Assembly (NCBI RefSeq): GCF_024868665.1
Contig: NC_079894.1
Coordinates: 5,605,426-5,669,425 of the forward strand
DNA from: Triplophysa rosa
Lineage: Eukaryota > Chordata > Actinopteri > Cypriniformes > Nemacheilidae
Length of the DNA: 64,000 bases
Direction of reading: 5' to 3'
The notes below the pieces were generated by a model. The model searched no databases. It worked only from the letters and a program-made list of their open reading frames with translations, and was not told the DNA's origin. Shown here piece after piece: positions 12,137-27,100 of this stretch. A program made the position numbers and the translations under genes. Each line of letters starts with the position of its first letter. Position 1 is the first letter of the stretch.

Positions 12137-15100
12137 ATGAGTGACCCCCAGGACGCCGGTGATGTCACTTCTGCGTCAGGCTTGACTAGACATTTGGTAA
12201 GTAATCTTTAACTTGTTCACTGAATGCTCAGTTTTTCGTTTCTTAGGCTATAAAGATTATTAAGCTGGATATGCCTGTACATATGAGGCGAGCTTCATCT
12301 GTATAAATCCATGGTTAAAGGGATATTTAATTCAATTTAATTCAATTTTATATTGTTTCACAATGTGCATTGTTCCAAAGCAGCTTTACAGGAGAAAAAC
12401 AGAAAAACACAGAAAAGGTCAAACACAGCACAGCGCATGGTGTTTATAGAACAAGCAAGCAAGATCATTCTAGTAAATAATATCTAATAAAAGACCTTAT
12501 TTACACCCAAAATGTAAATTTATTTGTTTACTCATCCTCATGTCATTCCAAACCTGTATGACTTTCTTTCTTCTGCAGAACACAAAAGAAGATATTTTGA
12601 AGAATGTTGGTAACCGAACAACATTGACCCCTCCCCCATTGACTTCCATTGTATGGACACAAAACCACTGAGACATCAAAATACCTTCTTTTGTGTTCCA
12701 CAGAAGAAAGAGTCATATACAGATTCTGAAAAAAATGGGTGAACATTCCCTTTAAGTTGGGGTCCTAGGGAATCAATATAGGATAAAATGCATACCTTGC
12801 ACCAATGTATAGGTTGCATTGGAAAACAAACGTCTGCCAAATGCATAAATGTATACAGGTCTCATCCGTCAGCACCTGACCGATTAGCTCTGACTTCTAT
12901 CTCTTTTCCACTCTTTCTATTCTTTAAATAAAAAATAAAATAAATAAACACCTTAGCTTTGTATGTGGTAGGCTATATGAGACCAAATTTACTGCGCCTA
13001 TGCTTTTTGTTGTCTTTGCTTACATGGTTTACCTCATTTGTAAGTCGCTTTGGATAAAAGTGTCAGCTAAATGACTATATGTAAATTTAAATGTAGGTCA
13101 AGTCAACAAAGTAAGAGCACAGTCAAGGTAGTCTTCAGCTGACCTATTCCCTATGTTCTCTTTGGACCACTGCCTGACTCTCATTTCCGATACGTGGGAT
13201 CGTTCTGGCTCACTGAATATAATCCTGCTCTTGACCACAAGAGTTCAGGCGTTTTTAAAGGGAACTGAGGGGGATCTCTGACTTTGTGTCTCGGGTTGTG
13301 TTCTTTTTGGCGCAGAGGAGCTCTGTGGCATAAATAGCTAGCCAAGTGTTATCTAAGGTGAGGCCACTGGTTTGGTTTATTCTCAGCTGTGGTTGATGTT
13401 GTAAACTTGGCTTATTTTATGAAGTGGTCTTAACGCACTGTCTAGATTAGATGCTGGATATACCACTTCTAATTAGCCAGAATAAGCTTTAAAACAGTTT
13501 GAATCACCATGGAGACAGAGCTGTCTGATGTGCCATACCCAGAAATCAGTTTACCTCTGAGGAAAATGTTGTGCCATTATGCAGCTGTGATGAAGTCGCA
13601 CTGTGCAAATGGTGTCTTGGGTTTTAAATACGTCCCCTAGCATTCAATTCAATGTCACCTGGGTGCTTCTCTTCAAACAGACACATCTACACCAAATTAC
13701 TTATGGGAAATTTAGCAGTGGACGACATTATGCAGATACATTATTTATGGACCAATTCTTTGCCTGCAAACAACTTCAATAGTTCTATGAAATGACAGTT
13801 AGTATGTGCATGATGTGTGCCAATTGCTTAAAGCAGTCCAGTGATTTGCACAGGGATTTAGTTTTCAAGGAAGTGGGCCTGGATTTTTCCTATGTGACTT
13901 GGTTTTACTTAAGCGAGTGGATCTTGACAAAACATATTACCTAATTATACCATGGTCTGTTTGAATACTGGATTCTGATTGGCTGGAAGGTGTGCATTAA
14001 AAGCCTTTAACGCACGGGTAGCTCCAGTCAGTTTGATTACATTTAAAATTAACTGACAAAATAACCGTCATTTTCACCCGTTTGATCTAAAATGACACTG
14101 TAAACATCAATAAAAGCTTTAACTTGGCAAATAACCATGGTATAAGCGGGATAATCCATGGCTAGCCGTGCATTAAAGGATTTTAATGCACTTCGCGGAG
14201 GCTACCACCCAGGTTCTTCGCCTCCACATCGTGCATTAAAATCCTTTAATGCACGGCTAGCCGTGGATTATCCCTTACTTGTCTATTTCCATTTTAGCCA
14301 GTTGTGGTGCAAGATCCTGCTGTTGCCACCAATATTTGACAGATTTGTCCTTACATGATGATAAGATAAGCAAGCTACACTGTAAAAAAATCCCATAAAA
14401 ACTGACATTTTCTGGCAGCTGGGGCGCAGACAAATACAGTAAAATAAAAAATTCCAATAAAATTAAAGGTTTTTCACATTTTTCTTGTTAATTAGCAGGG
14501 GTTTTTTGTAATTTGATATTTTTTTCAGGTATTTCACTGTACGATTCCATGTTGTCTTGTAAATTTGCAGTCTTTTTCTGTAATTTGACGGTTACCATAT
14601 TTAAAAAATATGTGAAAAATCTGTAAAAACAGTAAAATTTGGTAAAATTACAGTTTTTTTCATTATGTGAAAAATCTGTAAGAAAATAACAGTAAAATTC
14701 TGTCAATTCTGTAACGTAAATTATAGTTTTTACAGTGTATTTGTGTATAAACAGAAGCTCTTATACTTTTGCAGTTGTGCTACAGAAACTGTATCTCCAT
14801 AAAAAATCTTCTGAACTGCTATTAAATGCCATTAAACTCTAAAATGTGTATAGTCAGTGAAGTATACACATCATCCCTGTGAAGAAAACACATGGGTTGA
14901 TACAGAGAAACAAGAAACGGTTCAGTCACAGCTTTCATTGCTAAACATGTAAACAAAATCCCCTAAACTATATTTAGGGAATATTTACGTTTAACATCTC
15001 GTACATCCCACATAAAGTGGAAATTGTCACAGGAAGTTGATCTTGATTACTTTGATGTGGGTGGGACGAAACGTCCTGAAATGACACTGCTTAATTTCAT

Positions 15101-18100
15101 GGTGGTTTGTTGAAGATTATGCAAAAGATCTGTTTTTTGTCTGACTGGATAAAAGAGCCTGAACAAAAGTCACAGCAGATTATTCAGTAAAGCAATTTTG
15201 TGTCCAGTGAAATGATCGGGTCATTCTGCAGGATCTCCTTTGCTTTGTCCCGTGCATTGTTCTCGATATTAAAACGCTGCTCAGATTTCACAGAGGCTGT
15301 GAGACATTTGTGGGAAAAATGCAAGTCAATATGAACCCACTGTTTGGATGAAGGGAGGAAGGTGGAGGGACGAGAGAAGCATCACATTTCATCAGACACG
15401 GTCAAGACAATTCAGTATTCAGAAATACAATACTTCATTGAATCATATTAGATACATTTCAATCAGGCCATGGCCATGTTTCGTCATAGTGCATAAACGT
15501 TAACACAGAGTCACAGACAAGCTCTAAGGAAATAAATATAGCGCACCTAGTCATTTTGTTATGATATTCCGTTAGGTTAGACTTAAAAACTTCTTTCATT
15601 ATTTACTCACCCTTGTGTCATAACAAACCTGCATGACTTTCTTTCTTTTGCAGAACACAAAAGTAGACATTGACTTCCACTGTATGGACGCAAAACCACT
15701 GAGACATTTCTCAAAATATCTTCTTTTGTGTTCCACAGAAGAACGAGTCATACACAGGTTTTTACCGACATGAGGGTGAATAAAAGATGACAGAATTGTT
15801 ATTTTTAAATTAAGACCTAGTGGTATGGATGCAGAATGGTTCTTCTGTATATAAGAATACAATGTAAGACATCAGTATGTGACAGCGGATCAAAGATGTC
15901 AGAGAACGATGGATGTTGACAAGTTTCAGGTTAGATCCTTTCATGAGCGATCTGCTTTTTGCTCTTGATGGAAAATCGCATCCTCTCCTTCCTCTTCTCT
16001 GAGGTCTACCTAATGTGTGGTTGCCATGGTTATGGCTGCAGCTACCTTTGGGTGTGTTGTCTGCACAGTGACTCCTTATTACTGCCTTCATTCAAAATCA
16101 AGCGATGTTTATCTCACTGATGCTTAACGAAACAAAACAGAGTTTAGTCATGATCGACCTATCTCTTGTGAGCGTCTGTAGGTGTGCTGACTCACTCTCT
16201 GTGGCATAGGTGGGACGAGCTACAGGATGCGTAACCTACGCGTGCCAAAGCCTTGTCTCTGTATGCAAGTTTAACCACAGAGGGCCTGCGTGTTTATCCT
16301 CTGGGTAACATATCACAGACCACAGGAGAGAAAACAAGAAGAGAGCAAAAGGAAGCTCACACTTAAACATATTGTTTTTATACATTTAATACGTATCCAG
16401 TCAAATGCAGGTGCTCAGCTGGAACAGGACCCTATGAAGGTATGCAGTTTAAAAACAGCTGTCTTTGCTCAAGAAATCAAGGTTCCGCATTCAATTTAAG
16501 CTAATTTTGAGCCTTGACATCTAGGGCAGCAGACAGACACATTCCATTTCATATATTTAAGAGCCCTTAGGAGATTGTAAAACATCTACTGTAATAAAAA
16601 GCAATATATTTGTGATTTATATGATGCTTGTAAAAAAATGTCATTTAGTCAGAATGCTTGGCTATAGAGAAAAATGCTTTTGTTTTTTCCCCAGATGCAT
16701 AAATAGAGATGGTGTAGTTCTGGCAACTACCAGCAGGGGCAAACTGGACTGTGTAAACAAGTCAAATCCCTTGTTTTCCACCAGTCCTACTTTTAACTAT
16801 GCTTAAATATAGTTCACTTTATGAATATAGTTCATTTCATTTTTATGGTTGAAAACAGGACTTTTATTTGTTTACTTAGCATAGTTCTCGAGATTTCATT
16901 TGTAAGATGGGTCAACCAATGAGAATGCATGTCTGCTATGTGTACTTGTTCCATGTATCTGCATTAGAAAAAATAGAAAATAATGATTTTTTATCTATAT
17001 GGTTTATTGTAGCCTATCGCAGTGCAATCTCCTCCTCAGCCATGTGATGATGATGATGAAGGGGACTTGAACAGGACTCTGGGAGTACAGCGCTTTCAGC
17101 AGATCCTCAGCCCTGCCCAGCACATGCCCGCAGAACAACACCGCACCTTTAATGAGGAGGATTTTGAGTGTGAGAACTACACCCCTGTCATGTCTTCTTT
17201 TTGGCATTAAACGTGGTCCATAATGCTCTGTTAGTTTCTATACACTGATAACTTGAATTACTACAACAAAATATTTAAGAATCTTTTTTTTCTCATATGT
17301 AATTGGGTTCGTCTCTTTTGGAACCAACGCTGGATTGAAAATAATCCAGCATTGGTTCAAAAAGAGATGAACCCAACTGTTGGGTTGTAAACTAATTTAT
17401 GCTGGGTTGTTCAAACCCGGCTCTCCTGATTTTGCCAAGTGGTTGATGTCCTTAGGGCAACATCATGTTGACCCTGGGACAACATTCAAATCAACCAATT
17501 AGATTTCAGAAATAAATTTACAGTTTATTTTAAATTTAATCTTCTAGACCATTGTTTTTCAATTATCATTTCCCTCTGATTTTAAGGGTAAATTAAGGTG
17601 TGGGGTTAGGTTTATTTATAAAAATGTTGTCCTTAGGTCAACAAAATTTGTTGCCCTGAGGACATCATCCACTTGGCAAATTAGGTTGAGCGTTCAAACC
17701 CAATGGTTGGGTTTGACCCTTTTTGACCCAGCACTGAGTTGAAAATAACCCCCGCATTTTTTAGAGTGTAGATAAAATCTATAGACATTAAAAAAACGTT
17801 TCGCCTAAATATTACAACTTTGTCACCATTTTATTTAACAAAACTGAAATTTAGAAGCCACAGTTCTCCATACGGCTAAAGCCAATGTCAAGCTCAAGCT
17901 GTCTTCATTTAGGCTACTCACCCTCAAGTTGTTCCAAATCTGTATCAATGTCTTTGTTCCGATGAACACAGAGGAAGATACTTGTGTTCATCAGAACAAA
18001 GACATTTATACAGATTTAGAACAACTTGGGGGTGAGTAAATGATGACAGAATTTTTATTTTCGGGTGAACTTTAAGTCAACAAGGCTTCATGATGTTGAT

Positions 18101-21100
18101 TGAATCAAATGGACAGTTATTCAGGCTGATGTATGTGCCATTCACAGACCACCGTCATACCTCGCTACACATTCATCACCCTCTGTCCAAACACCTCCCC
18201 AGCGAGAGCCGGAGGAAAAAGCCTGGGAGGAAGCGGAGCACCGGACGGATGAGGAGTTTGTCCACCGGTGCGGCTCCCCCTATAGACGAGGATGACGAAG
18301 ATGAAGGGGCAGATGAAGATTCCTGTAGCCAGCAGGAGAAAGAGGGCACTGCCACCACCACACCCACCCCGGACACCGACACAGAGATGAACAATGAACA
18401 GGTAGACATGGCTCACGTACACGGCAAATCTGTCTTTTATCAGCTTTGTGTCTTGTTTTTGCAGAATAATACCTTAAAATCAACAAAATCTCATTTTGAA
18501 ATCCAAGAAAAGTTCGCAAGTTTTATGCTTCAAACACACTCTCTGTGTTTGACACTCAGTGTTTTGAATCCATTGATGACCCCGACTGGAGCGTACAGAA
18601 GAACATAAAAGTCACACCGCATCGAAAGCTGCCAATCCTACCAAATTCAGCACTTCACACCAGTATCAACATCCCAAGAGATGCTGCACCACCCGAGTAT
18701 GTGCGCTCACACAGGAAAGAATTAAAAAAAGTGCATTTTTTTTCTAAACTAAGTTCACTTGCATCTTTACAGGGGCAGAACTTCAGTACGTACTCTTCCC
18801 AACGGCAGGCGTGTGTCTGCTCCATGCTTGTTTCCACTGAGTTCACCGGACGGAAGCTCCAAACTCGGCCGTAGCTATGACCTGCAGGAGCGCCGCCGCA
18901 TGGGCAACATGACGGGCAATGCGCTCTACCAACACATGCCCACTGATGAGAGCGAGGCCAAGACACTCGCTACTGTTGACCTTGATGGCATCAAGAGTGA
19001 GTATGTGTGTGTGTTTTTGTGTAAAACATCATGCGGGTCTACACCGATATTACATCTGAAATTCAATTTGGTATGAAACACGCTATGAAATGCATACAGT
19101 GTATTTTATGGTGTGTAGTACAGTTTTCCATGCCTGTTCGAGCAGTATCATAGCACTGCACATTTTGGATATAATGTAGGTTAGCATCATTTCAGGTTTA
19201 TAATAATTTGGAGTTGTAAGTATTGTATTTGTTAAAAATCTATATTTTAATATAGAGCAATGTTACGACGGCTCGTGAAACCGCAACAAAACAAAGAGGT
19301 GAACACGCGTTCAACGTTTTAAGCCCATTTCTGGGACATTTTTATTAAGAACACTCATATTTATATTACTGTTGAATGAATAATGTAATGTGGTGCGTGG
19401 GGTGAGAATGGAAGTCAGTTGGAAAACAAGTGTAGTAAAATGTAAGTGTTGAAGTGGATGTGTAGCTGCAAAACACGACGAGCGGTCAATAGACGTCCGA
19501 GCCCGAGGATGGCGTGTCAAGAGAGAGAGAGCCGCGGCGGAAGCCGTCCTTTTAAACCCCGGGAAACACTGGGCCCTAGTGGTTCCCGGATCGCCTCCAG
19601 CTGCTGCACCTCAGGGCAAATAAATGGGCAACATTAAAATGACATTAGCCACTATAAACCCCGGGGACCGTCACAACATAAACAAACGTTACTGCGCATG
19701 CAAGCATTTGTGGCCCAAACTGAACTTCCGACATAACAAGCAAAAGAAATAACAAGTAAATTACATTAGCTAGCAAGTTAAAAGTCAAATCAGTTATTAT
19801 TTTGGCTTACCAGTAGAAGAACCGTTTCTTAGCTAAACTTAAATGCGACAAAGTTACACAATAGAACTAGTTCTATTATTAGCCACTAGCCACCAGTAAA
19901 CAAACACAGACCGGAAGTTAACTTCAGGCCAGGCTTGTGTGTCCGATGAAACCATCTATACTAGTATAGTGATCCCTAACCCTGTTCCAGGAGTACCCAG
20001 CTCTTACATTTTTTGATGTAGTACAGTACAGTGAATTTGAAGGATTTTTGTTGTTTGATCATAGTGTTTTTCTGACATTTGTTTTGTGTTTTCGTGTTAT
20101 AAAGGACTTTTTATTTTCACCTTTGTGCTCTCATTCTTGTGAGCATGAATCATGTTTTCAGTCTGTACATCTAATCATCTATGGCTGTGATTCAGGAATG
20201 TGGACATTCTGTAAGGGTGCACAACTGCCCACAACAACTGTGCCTTTGACTTTTCTTTTCTTTTGTGTGTGTGTGTGTGCGTGCGTGCGTGTGTCTGAGA
20301 GAGACAAAGAGAGAGAGAGAGCTGTAAATACAGATAATCACTGAACAATAGGTCACTTTGAGACCAACATGAAAATGAACAATGTTTTTGTGACCGTTCA
20401 GTTGATTTTTGTGGCTCTGTTACTCTGTTTGGATGCTGAGTATTATCAACTTTAGCAAATAGTTTAATTTCTGTTTTAAGAACAAATCATAAGTAAGTAC
20501 AGAGTTACTGCAACTAAAGACTTCGACGTCATAACATGTGAGTACAGTATTGTTTTGACTGTTCATCATGTCACTTTCTTGCAGGTCACAGGTTTGAAGA
20601 TGTCCCCGGTGTGCGGCGGCACCTGGTTACGAAGAGCGCTAAAGGTCAGGTGGTTCACATCGGCAAGGACCACAAAGAGCTCAGCAGTCGCGTCAGGACT
20701 AAACTGGATCGAACCCCACATGAGGTGAGACCTAACTCTGCAGCTGATCTCCAGACCTTTGTGTCTGATGGAATAAATGCATATTATGCCATTAATATCA
20801 CCATTCGCTGTTCCATGATTCCTTGTGCTAGAGAGGGTCTTGTGCAGGTTTAGATTGCATGGTATGAATAAAGGAGCGATATCACTACCGTTGGCTCACT
20901 GAGCCTGCTGTTCTTTATTAGAGGAGATCGTGGCCCTGTTACGTGGACCACAGGGTTCGTCGTGCCCGACAGCTGAAGGTAGAGTTGCATGGAGGTGCTC
21001 TGTTTGGTTAAAAAAAGCAGACGCATGTGTGTGGTTTAAACTTATCGCTTGGTTATGTCCAATGTCTTATTTGTACATGGGTCAAGACGCAGGTTTTTTG

Positions 21101-24100
21101 GGAGGGAATGAGTGGTCACAATATCAGAATGGTGTGAAAGTGAGGTCACGCTTAACAACTGCATTATACATTTTGACATATTGACATTTCAGCATGATCA
21201 CGTCTAAATAGGTTTTTGTGTGTCTGACATTTAAAACATACAGATATTTTTTGATGGTTTGGCTGAAGATAGACTAAAAACTAAAAAGATTTCATCTCTG
21301 CCCTTAATAAAAGTATTCTAACATATCTCAATGCATGACCAGCACGTTTGTTTTAACAAAGTTCAGTTACTGTAGGTCTAAAGGTTTTGTTGTCTTATTT
21401 TTTTAAACGCGCTTTGTACTTCAAACTCAACTTCCCACTGAACTCTTAAATGCCTTTTATGACATTTTCCATCAAACCTGTGCTTTGGATCTCAGAATAT
21501 GAAAGATGTGAAGGAAGGATTGACACGTGTGTGTGTTCTGACAGGTGTTTGTAGAGCTGAATGAGCTTCTGATGGATAAGAACCAGGAGATGCAGTGGAG
21601 GGAAACGGCTCGTTGGATAAAGTTTGAGGAGGACGTTGAGGAGGAGACAGACCGCTGGGGGAAACCTCACGTTGCTTCACTCTCGTTCCGCAGTCTCCTG
21701 GAGCTCCGCAGGACCATTTCACATGGTGAGAGACAAGATAAGAGACCGTCTGATGTTGGAAAGAAAAACATCTCTCATTTGACAAAATAAGAATGGAGAA
21801 GATCAGCAAAGTCACAGAGAAATTTTAAATATAGAGCTCAGTTTAAATGTGCTTCTGTAAGTTTTGCATATCTGTCGCCATCTCTGTTTGAAACAGACTA
21901 TTGCAAGTTATGTACTCATCTATAACTAGTATGTGACATTTTCCGAGAAATCTGACCCGACAGCTCAAATTATAAATCATTATTTTAAGCTTACAGTTGT
22001 GAATCAGGGTAAAGTAAGGAGTCTGTTTCGAACATTTATTTTTGAATGTGCTTACTATTTTTTTTAACCAAAAGGAATGCAGATACTTGAATTGGAATTA
22101 AAGGGATAGTTCGCCGAAAAATGAAAGTTCTGTCATGAATTACTCACTCTCTAGTTGTTCCAAATCTGTGTACATTTCTTTGTTTGTTTGAAAACAGAGA
22201 AAGAAATTTGGAAGAATGCTTGTAAGCAAACAGTTCTTGGACCCCATTGACTACCATAGTAGGAAAAAAATGAATGGTAGTCGTAAGTGCCCCAGAACTC
22301 TTTGCGTTCCTACATTCTTCAAAATATCTTCTTTTGTGTCGAACAGAACAAAGAAATTATAAAGTATTTTTTCCTACTATGGTAGTCAATGGGATCCAAG
22401 AACTTCTTTTGTTACAAGAATTCTTCCAAATATCTTTCTCTGTGAAAGAGGAGTAAATGAAGACAGAATTTTATTTTTAGGTGAACTATCCCTTTTAAGT
22501 TTTTATAGTTTACAAATTAAAACTAGTTCAAATTATTGAGATGAATTAAAATAAAATAAAACATTATTTGAATTAAGGAAACGCTAAAGAACTAAAGAAA
22601 TGTTGCTTTAGCATTAAACTGAAATAAGTTTAAAATAAGTGAAAATTAAAACTAACATAAATTAAAAGTATACAGCAGTATTCAAAATAAACAAATAAAT
22701 AATAAAATGACAAAAGCACACAAGACAATTGCTAAAAATGAAACTAAGAAAAAATATAAAAATAAAAGTTAATTCAAAATATCAATAAAACTACAAACTC
22801 TGACTGTAATGTTGTATTAATTTGATATTTATATAATATAAAAAACAATATTTTTGTTATAAATGAATGTGATTTGTATTAAAACCATAATTATATTAAA
22901 GACATTGATTTTTTTATTGAATTTGAATAAAATAATTATTTTATTTTATGTATTTACATGATTATATATACCTTTTTTTTATCAAGAATGTGATAAGGAT
23001 TATACTGGATGCTGTGTCTGATGTATTGTTGGGTGTAAATAAACAGGTGCAGTGCTGTTGGACCTAGACCAGAAGACTCTGCCTGGTATTGCTCATCAGG
23101 TTGTGGAGCAGATGATTATCTCAGACCAGATCAGAGCAGAAGACAGAGCCAATGTGCTCAGAGCCCTGCTCCTCAAACACAGGTCAGTAGTGCACATGTT
23201 ACACAACCAATAAACCACATTCACACCAGACACTGAAAATAATGAGATCGTTTCATGTGACTGAATCGGTTTCTTCTGTGCATCAGTCATCCAAGCGACG
23301 GCAAGGAACACAACTTGTTTCACCGAAACATCTCAGCAACTAGTCTTGCCTCTCTGATATCTCCTCATCACAGCAATAATCATATTGCTACATCCGAGCC
23401 TCCTGCCACATACCCGCTCATTGGAGGACTGCCTTACTTCAATTCACGCAGCATTGTTGATCTAGATAAGAACGAGGTAGTGTGTTCATTAAAAAAAGCT
23501 AGCGAAAAAATGACCCGTGTGTGGTTGTGTGTGTATTAAAGGGATACTTCACCCAAAAATGAAAATTCTGTCATCATTTACTCACCCATTTACCAGACTG
23601 TTCCAAACCTGTATAAATGTCTTTGTTCTGTTAAACACACAGGAAGATATTTGGAAGAATGTCAGCTCTCATCCCCTATCGACTCCCACAGTATTTATTT
23701 TCCCTATGGCATGAATGGGGGATGAGATCTGACAATCTTGCAAACATCTTCCTGTGTGTTCCAAAGACATTAATACGGGTTTGGAACAATCTGAGGGTGA
23801 GTAAACGATGACAGAATTTTCACTTTTGGGTGGAGTATCCCTTTAAGAGACATCTCCTTTTTCTTTCCGCAGAGAGACACACCTCAGTTTTTCGGTTTGC
23901 ACAAGTCTAAATCGAAGCTGCTTGAGAAGATCCCAGAGAATGCAGAAGCTACTGTTGTCCTAGTAGGTCAGTTTCCCTCAATGGCCGAACGTCTTCATAA
24001 CATCAAAACCTTAGGTCTTAAAGTCTTCACATTTATGATCTCAATTTCTAACAGGTAGCGTGGACTTCCTGGATCAGCCCACCATGGCCTTTGTGAGGCT

Positions 24101-27100
24101 GCAGGAGGCGGTTTTCTTGGAGTCGGTTCTAGAAGTGCCAGTTCCAGTGCGCTTTCTTTTTGTGCTCCTCGGCCCACCCACGGCCAACATTGACTATCAC
24201 CAAATTGGTCGTTCCATATCCACGCTCATGTCTGATAAAGTAAGATAAAGCGTCAATGAGAGTCTATCAAATGTTGCTGCAGCTTACCGACTTCAATCTG
24301 TTATCTTCATACGTCCCTTCCAGCACTTCCATGAAGCGGCGTATTTGGCAGATGAACGGCAGGACCTGCTGACGGCCATCAACAGCTTCCTGGACTGCAG
24401 TATTGTGCTTCCGCCGTCTGAGGTGGGCGGAGATGAACTGCTGCACTCTGTCGCTCGCTTTCAGAGAGAAATGTTGCACAAACGAAATGAGCTAGAGGTC
24501 AAACTACAGGCCAAAGAACCCAAGAGCCCAGAGGATATTGGTACATCTCTCTCATATACAGTACATAATGCATTCATGAACAGATCAGAATTCGTCAGTT
24601 GCATCGTTTTAAAATAAATGTGTAAAATGACCTATTTGTGTCACATTTGTTATCTCATTCTGTTCTCTCTCAGCTCTTGAGCCGCCATCTAAGCCAGGCG
24701 ATGATCCTCTTCGGAGAACGGGACGGCTGTTTGGTGGGGTTATCCGAGATGTACGGCGCCGCTACCCTAAATACATCAGTGATTTTACAGATGCTATAAG
24801 TCCTCAATGCATGGCCACTGTCATATTCATTTACTTCGCTGCACTTTCTCCTGCCATCACCTTTGGAGGACTGTTGGGTAAGTCAAAGTTATTCTTTTTT
24901 TACTGTTTAAAACACCATTTTTAATTAAAAAAGCAGGAGTTTCCAGTTTCCAGTGTTTTATTAGCATGATTCAGCTTTTAAATCAATACACCTATAAAAA
25001 TGGGGGTAAAAATACTTTACAGAATTCTATTTGTTTTTTTAACTTAAAAATAAAAATCTATAAGAAATAAAGTCTGAGATTGAAAAAACAACGAATTACA
25101 TCACGATTTTTAAAAGTTTCTACTTGAACTACCTAAAAGAATAAAAGTAGATATATACAAGTATGTTTACAAACATGAAAGTATGGTGCTGTTAAATTAA
25201 TATACATTGTATAGATACACTTTTAAAAAATTCTACTTAAAAACTTCAAAATCCACCTTAAATTTTTTAAGTCAAATTGGCTTTACAAGTCATTTACACT
25301 TAAACTTAAAATTATATTCAACTGACTTAAAAAGTCTTTTATACAAATACAAAAATAATTATTTTGTATTATTCCAAAAATCTAGTTGAACCGATTTCTA
25401 CCTAATTTTGTAAAGCCAGTTTAATTTAACTTCAAAATTGAAGGCAGCTTTTGAGCTAAAAATATTCTGTCAATGTTTTTATAAAGTGAGATAATCTGGG
25501 TTTAGATCAATTGAATACGAAATCCTTTTATCCTCATATTAAAATCTTCAAAAAGTGACGTTGGTTTCAGACATGGCAAATCTGAGAACGGTTTGTGACA
25601 TTGTTAAGACATTGTCCATACGTGAGACTTGGATTGCTCCAAAGAAACATTTAAGATACTAAAGATTTCTCATCTCATGTATGGGGTCTTCCTCCACAGG
25701 TGAGAAGACGGGTGGTTTGATAGGGGTGTCAGAGCTGATCATTTCCACTGCTGTGCAGGGAATGTTGTTCTGTCTGCTCGGGGCTCAACCTCTGCTGGTG
25801 GTGGGCTTCTCGGGACCCCTTCTAGTGTTTGAAGAGTCCTACTATTCCGTAAGCATTTGTAAACCCGAAACTCAATTTTATGGTAGCAGAACGACCTGAA
25901 TGAGCTAAACTATGAATCCATGTTTGCAGTTCTGCAGGTCCAATGACATCGACTACTTGACAGGCCGTGTGTGGATTGGATTCTGGTTGATCATCATTGT
26001 GGTTCTCATGGTGGCTTTTGAAGGAAGCTTCCTGGTGCGATTTGTTTCACGCTTCACCCAGGAGATCTTCTCCTTCCTCATCTCGCTTATCTTCATATAT
26101 GAGACCTTCTTCAAACTGGGCAAAGTATGAATATCTCTTATGTTTTTGTGAGAAAATACTACTCGGTTTACAGGTGTTCAGACTGTGTTTGTCTGATGTG
26201 CAGATCTTTATGGATCATCCTCTCCAGAGCTGCTATGGAAAAGAAGACAATGACACTGCTTTATCGTCACCCAATGATACCAGCACATCTTCAGTCACCT
26301 CTCAAACCCTAAACCAGCCAAACACAGCTCTCCTTTCCCTGGTGCTCATGTCTGGAACCTTCTTCATTGCCTATTATATACGGAAATTCAAGAACAGTGC
26401 TTTTTTCCCTGGAAGGGTAAGGCAGTATTACTTCTTACATATTCATAAAAATAACTTTCAAGCAGTTGAAAAGTGTCAAAGTGTCTGTGAATGATAAAGT
26501 GGTATTGACCATAGTAAAATTCTGTTTTATCTGTGGCTCAGCTCCGAAGGGTTATTGGAGATTTCGGTGTTCCTATTGCAATCTCCATCATGGTTCTGTT
26601 GGACCAATGCATAAAGGACACTTATACACAGGTGAGACAAAACTAACTTTCATCAGCACAGCTATTGTTTAGAGCAGTGGTTCTCAAACTTTTTCGTTGT
26701 AAGGCCCCCTTTGTGTTAAGTGCATCGCTTTGCGGCCCCCCATATAAAGACGTATAATCTTAAACTTAGAATTTTAATTTAAAAACCAAAAACATTCAGT
26801 TATACAATGCTGGAACCTCAATTCTTTTGGTTGGTGGTGTCATTTTTCTGATGTTTGATTGCATAAAATCTATGATAAATTTCTATATTTCATAAATGCC
26901 ACAAAATCTGTGGCCCCCATCTTGGGGCCCCCCAGGGGGCCACGGCACCCAGTTTGAGAACCACTGGTTTAGGGGGTATGCATGTGTCTGGCTAACCTTA
27001 AAGCCGCAAGTATGGTCCGGCCGTCCGCATGACGTAATTTTCGTTGTCTTGCTGTTTGCTCGGATTGTTTGCAATGGCGAATGACTTCCTCTATAATTAA

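Noticed and set aside
25997..26494. 165-codon frame overlapping slc4a2 exons 15-16
   Set aside because: Runs through exon 15 out of frame, crosses the intron and then reads exon 16 in its true frame; it is a mixture, not a separate gene.
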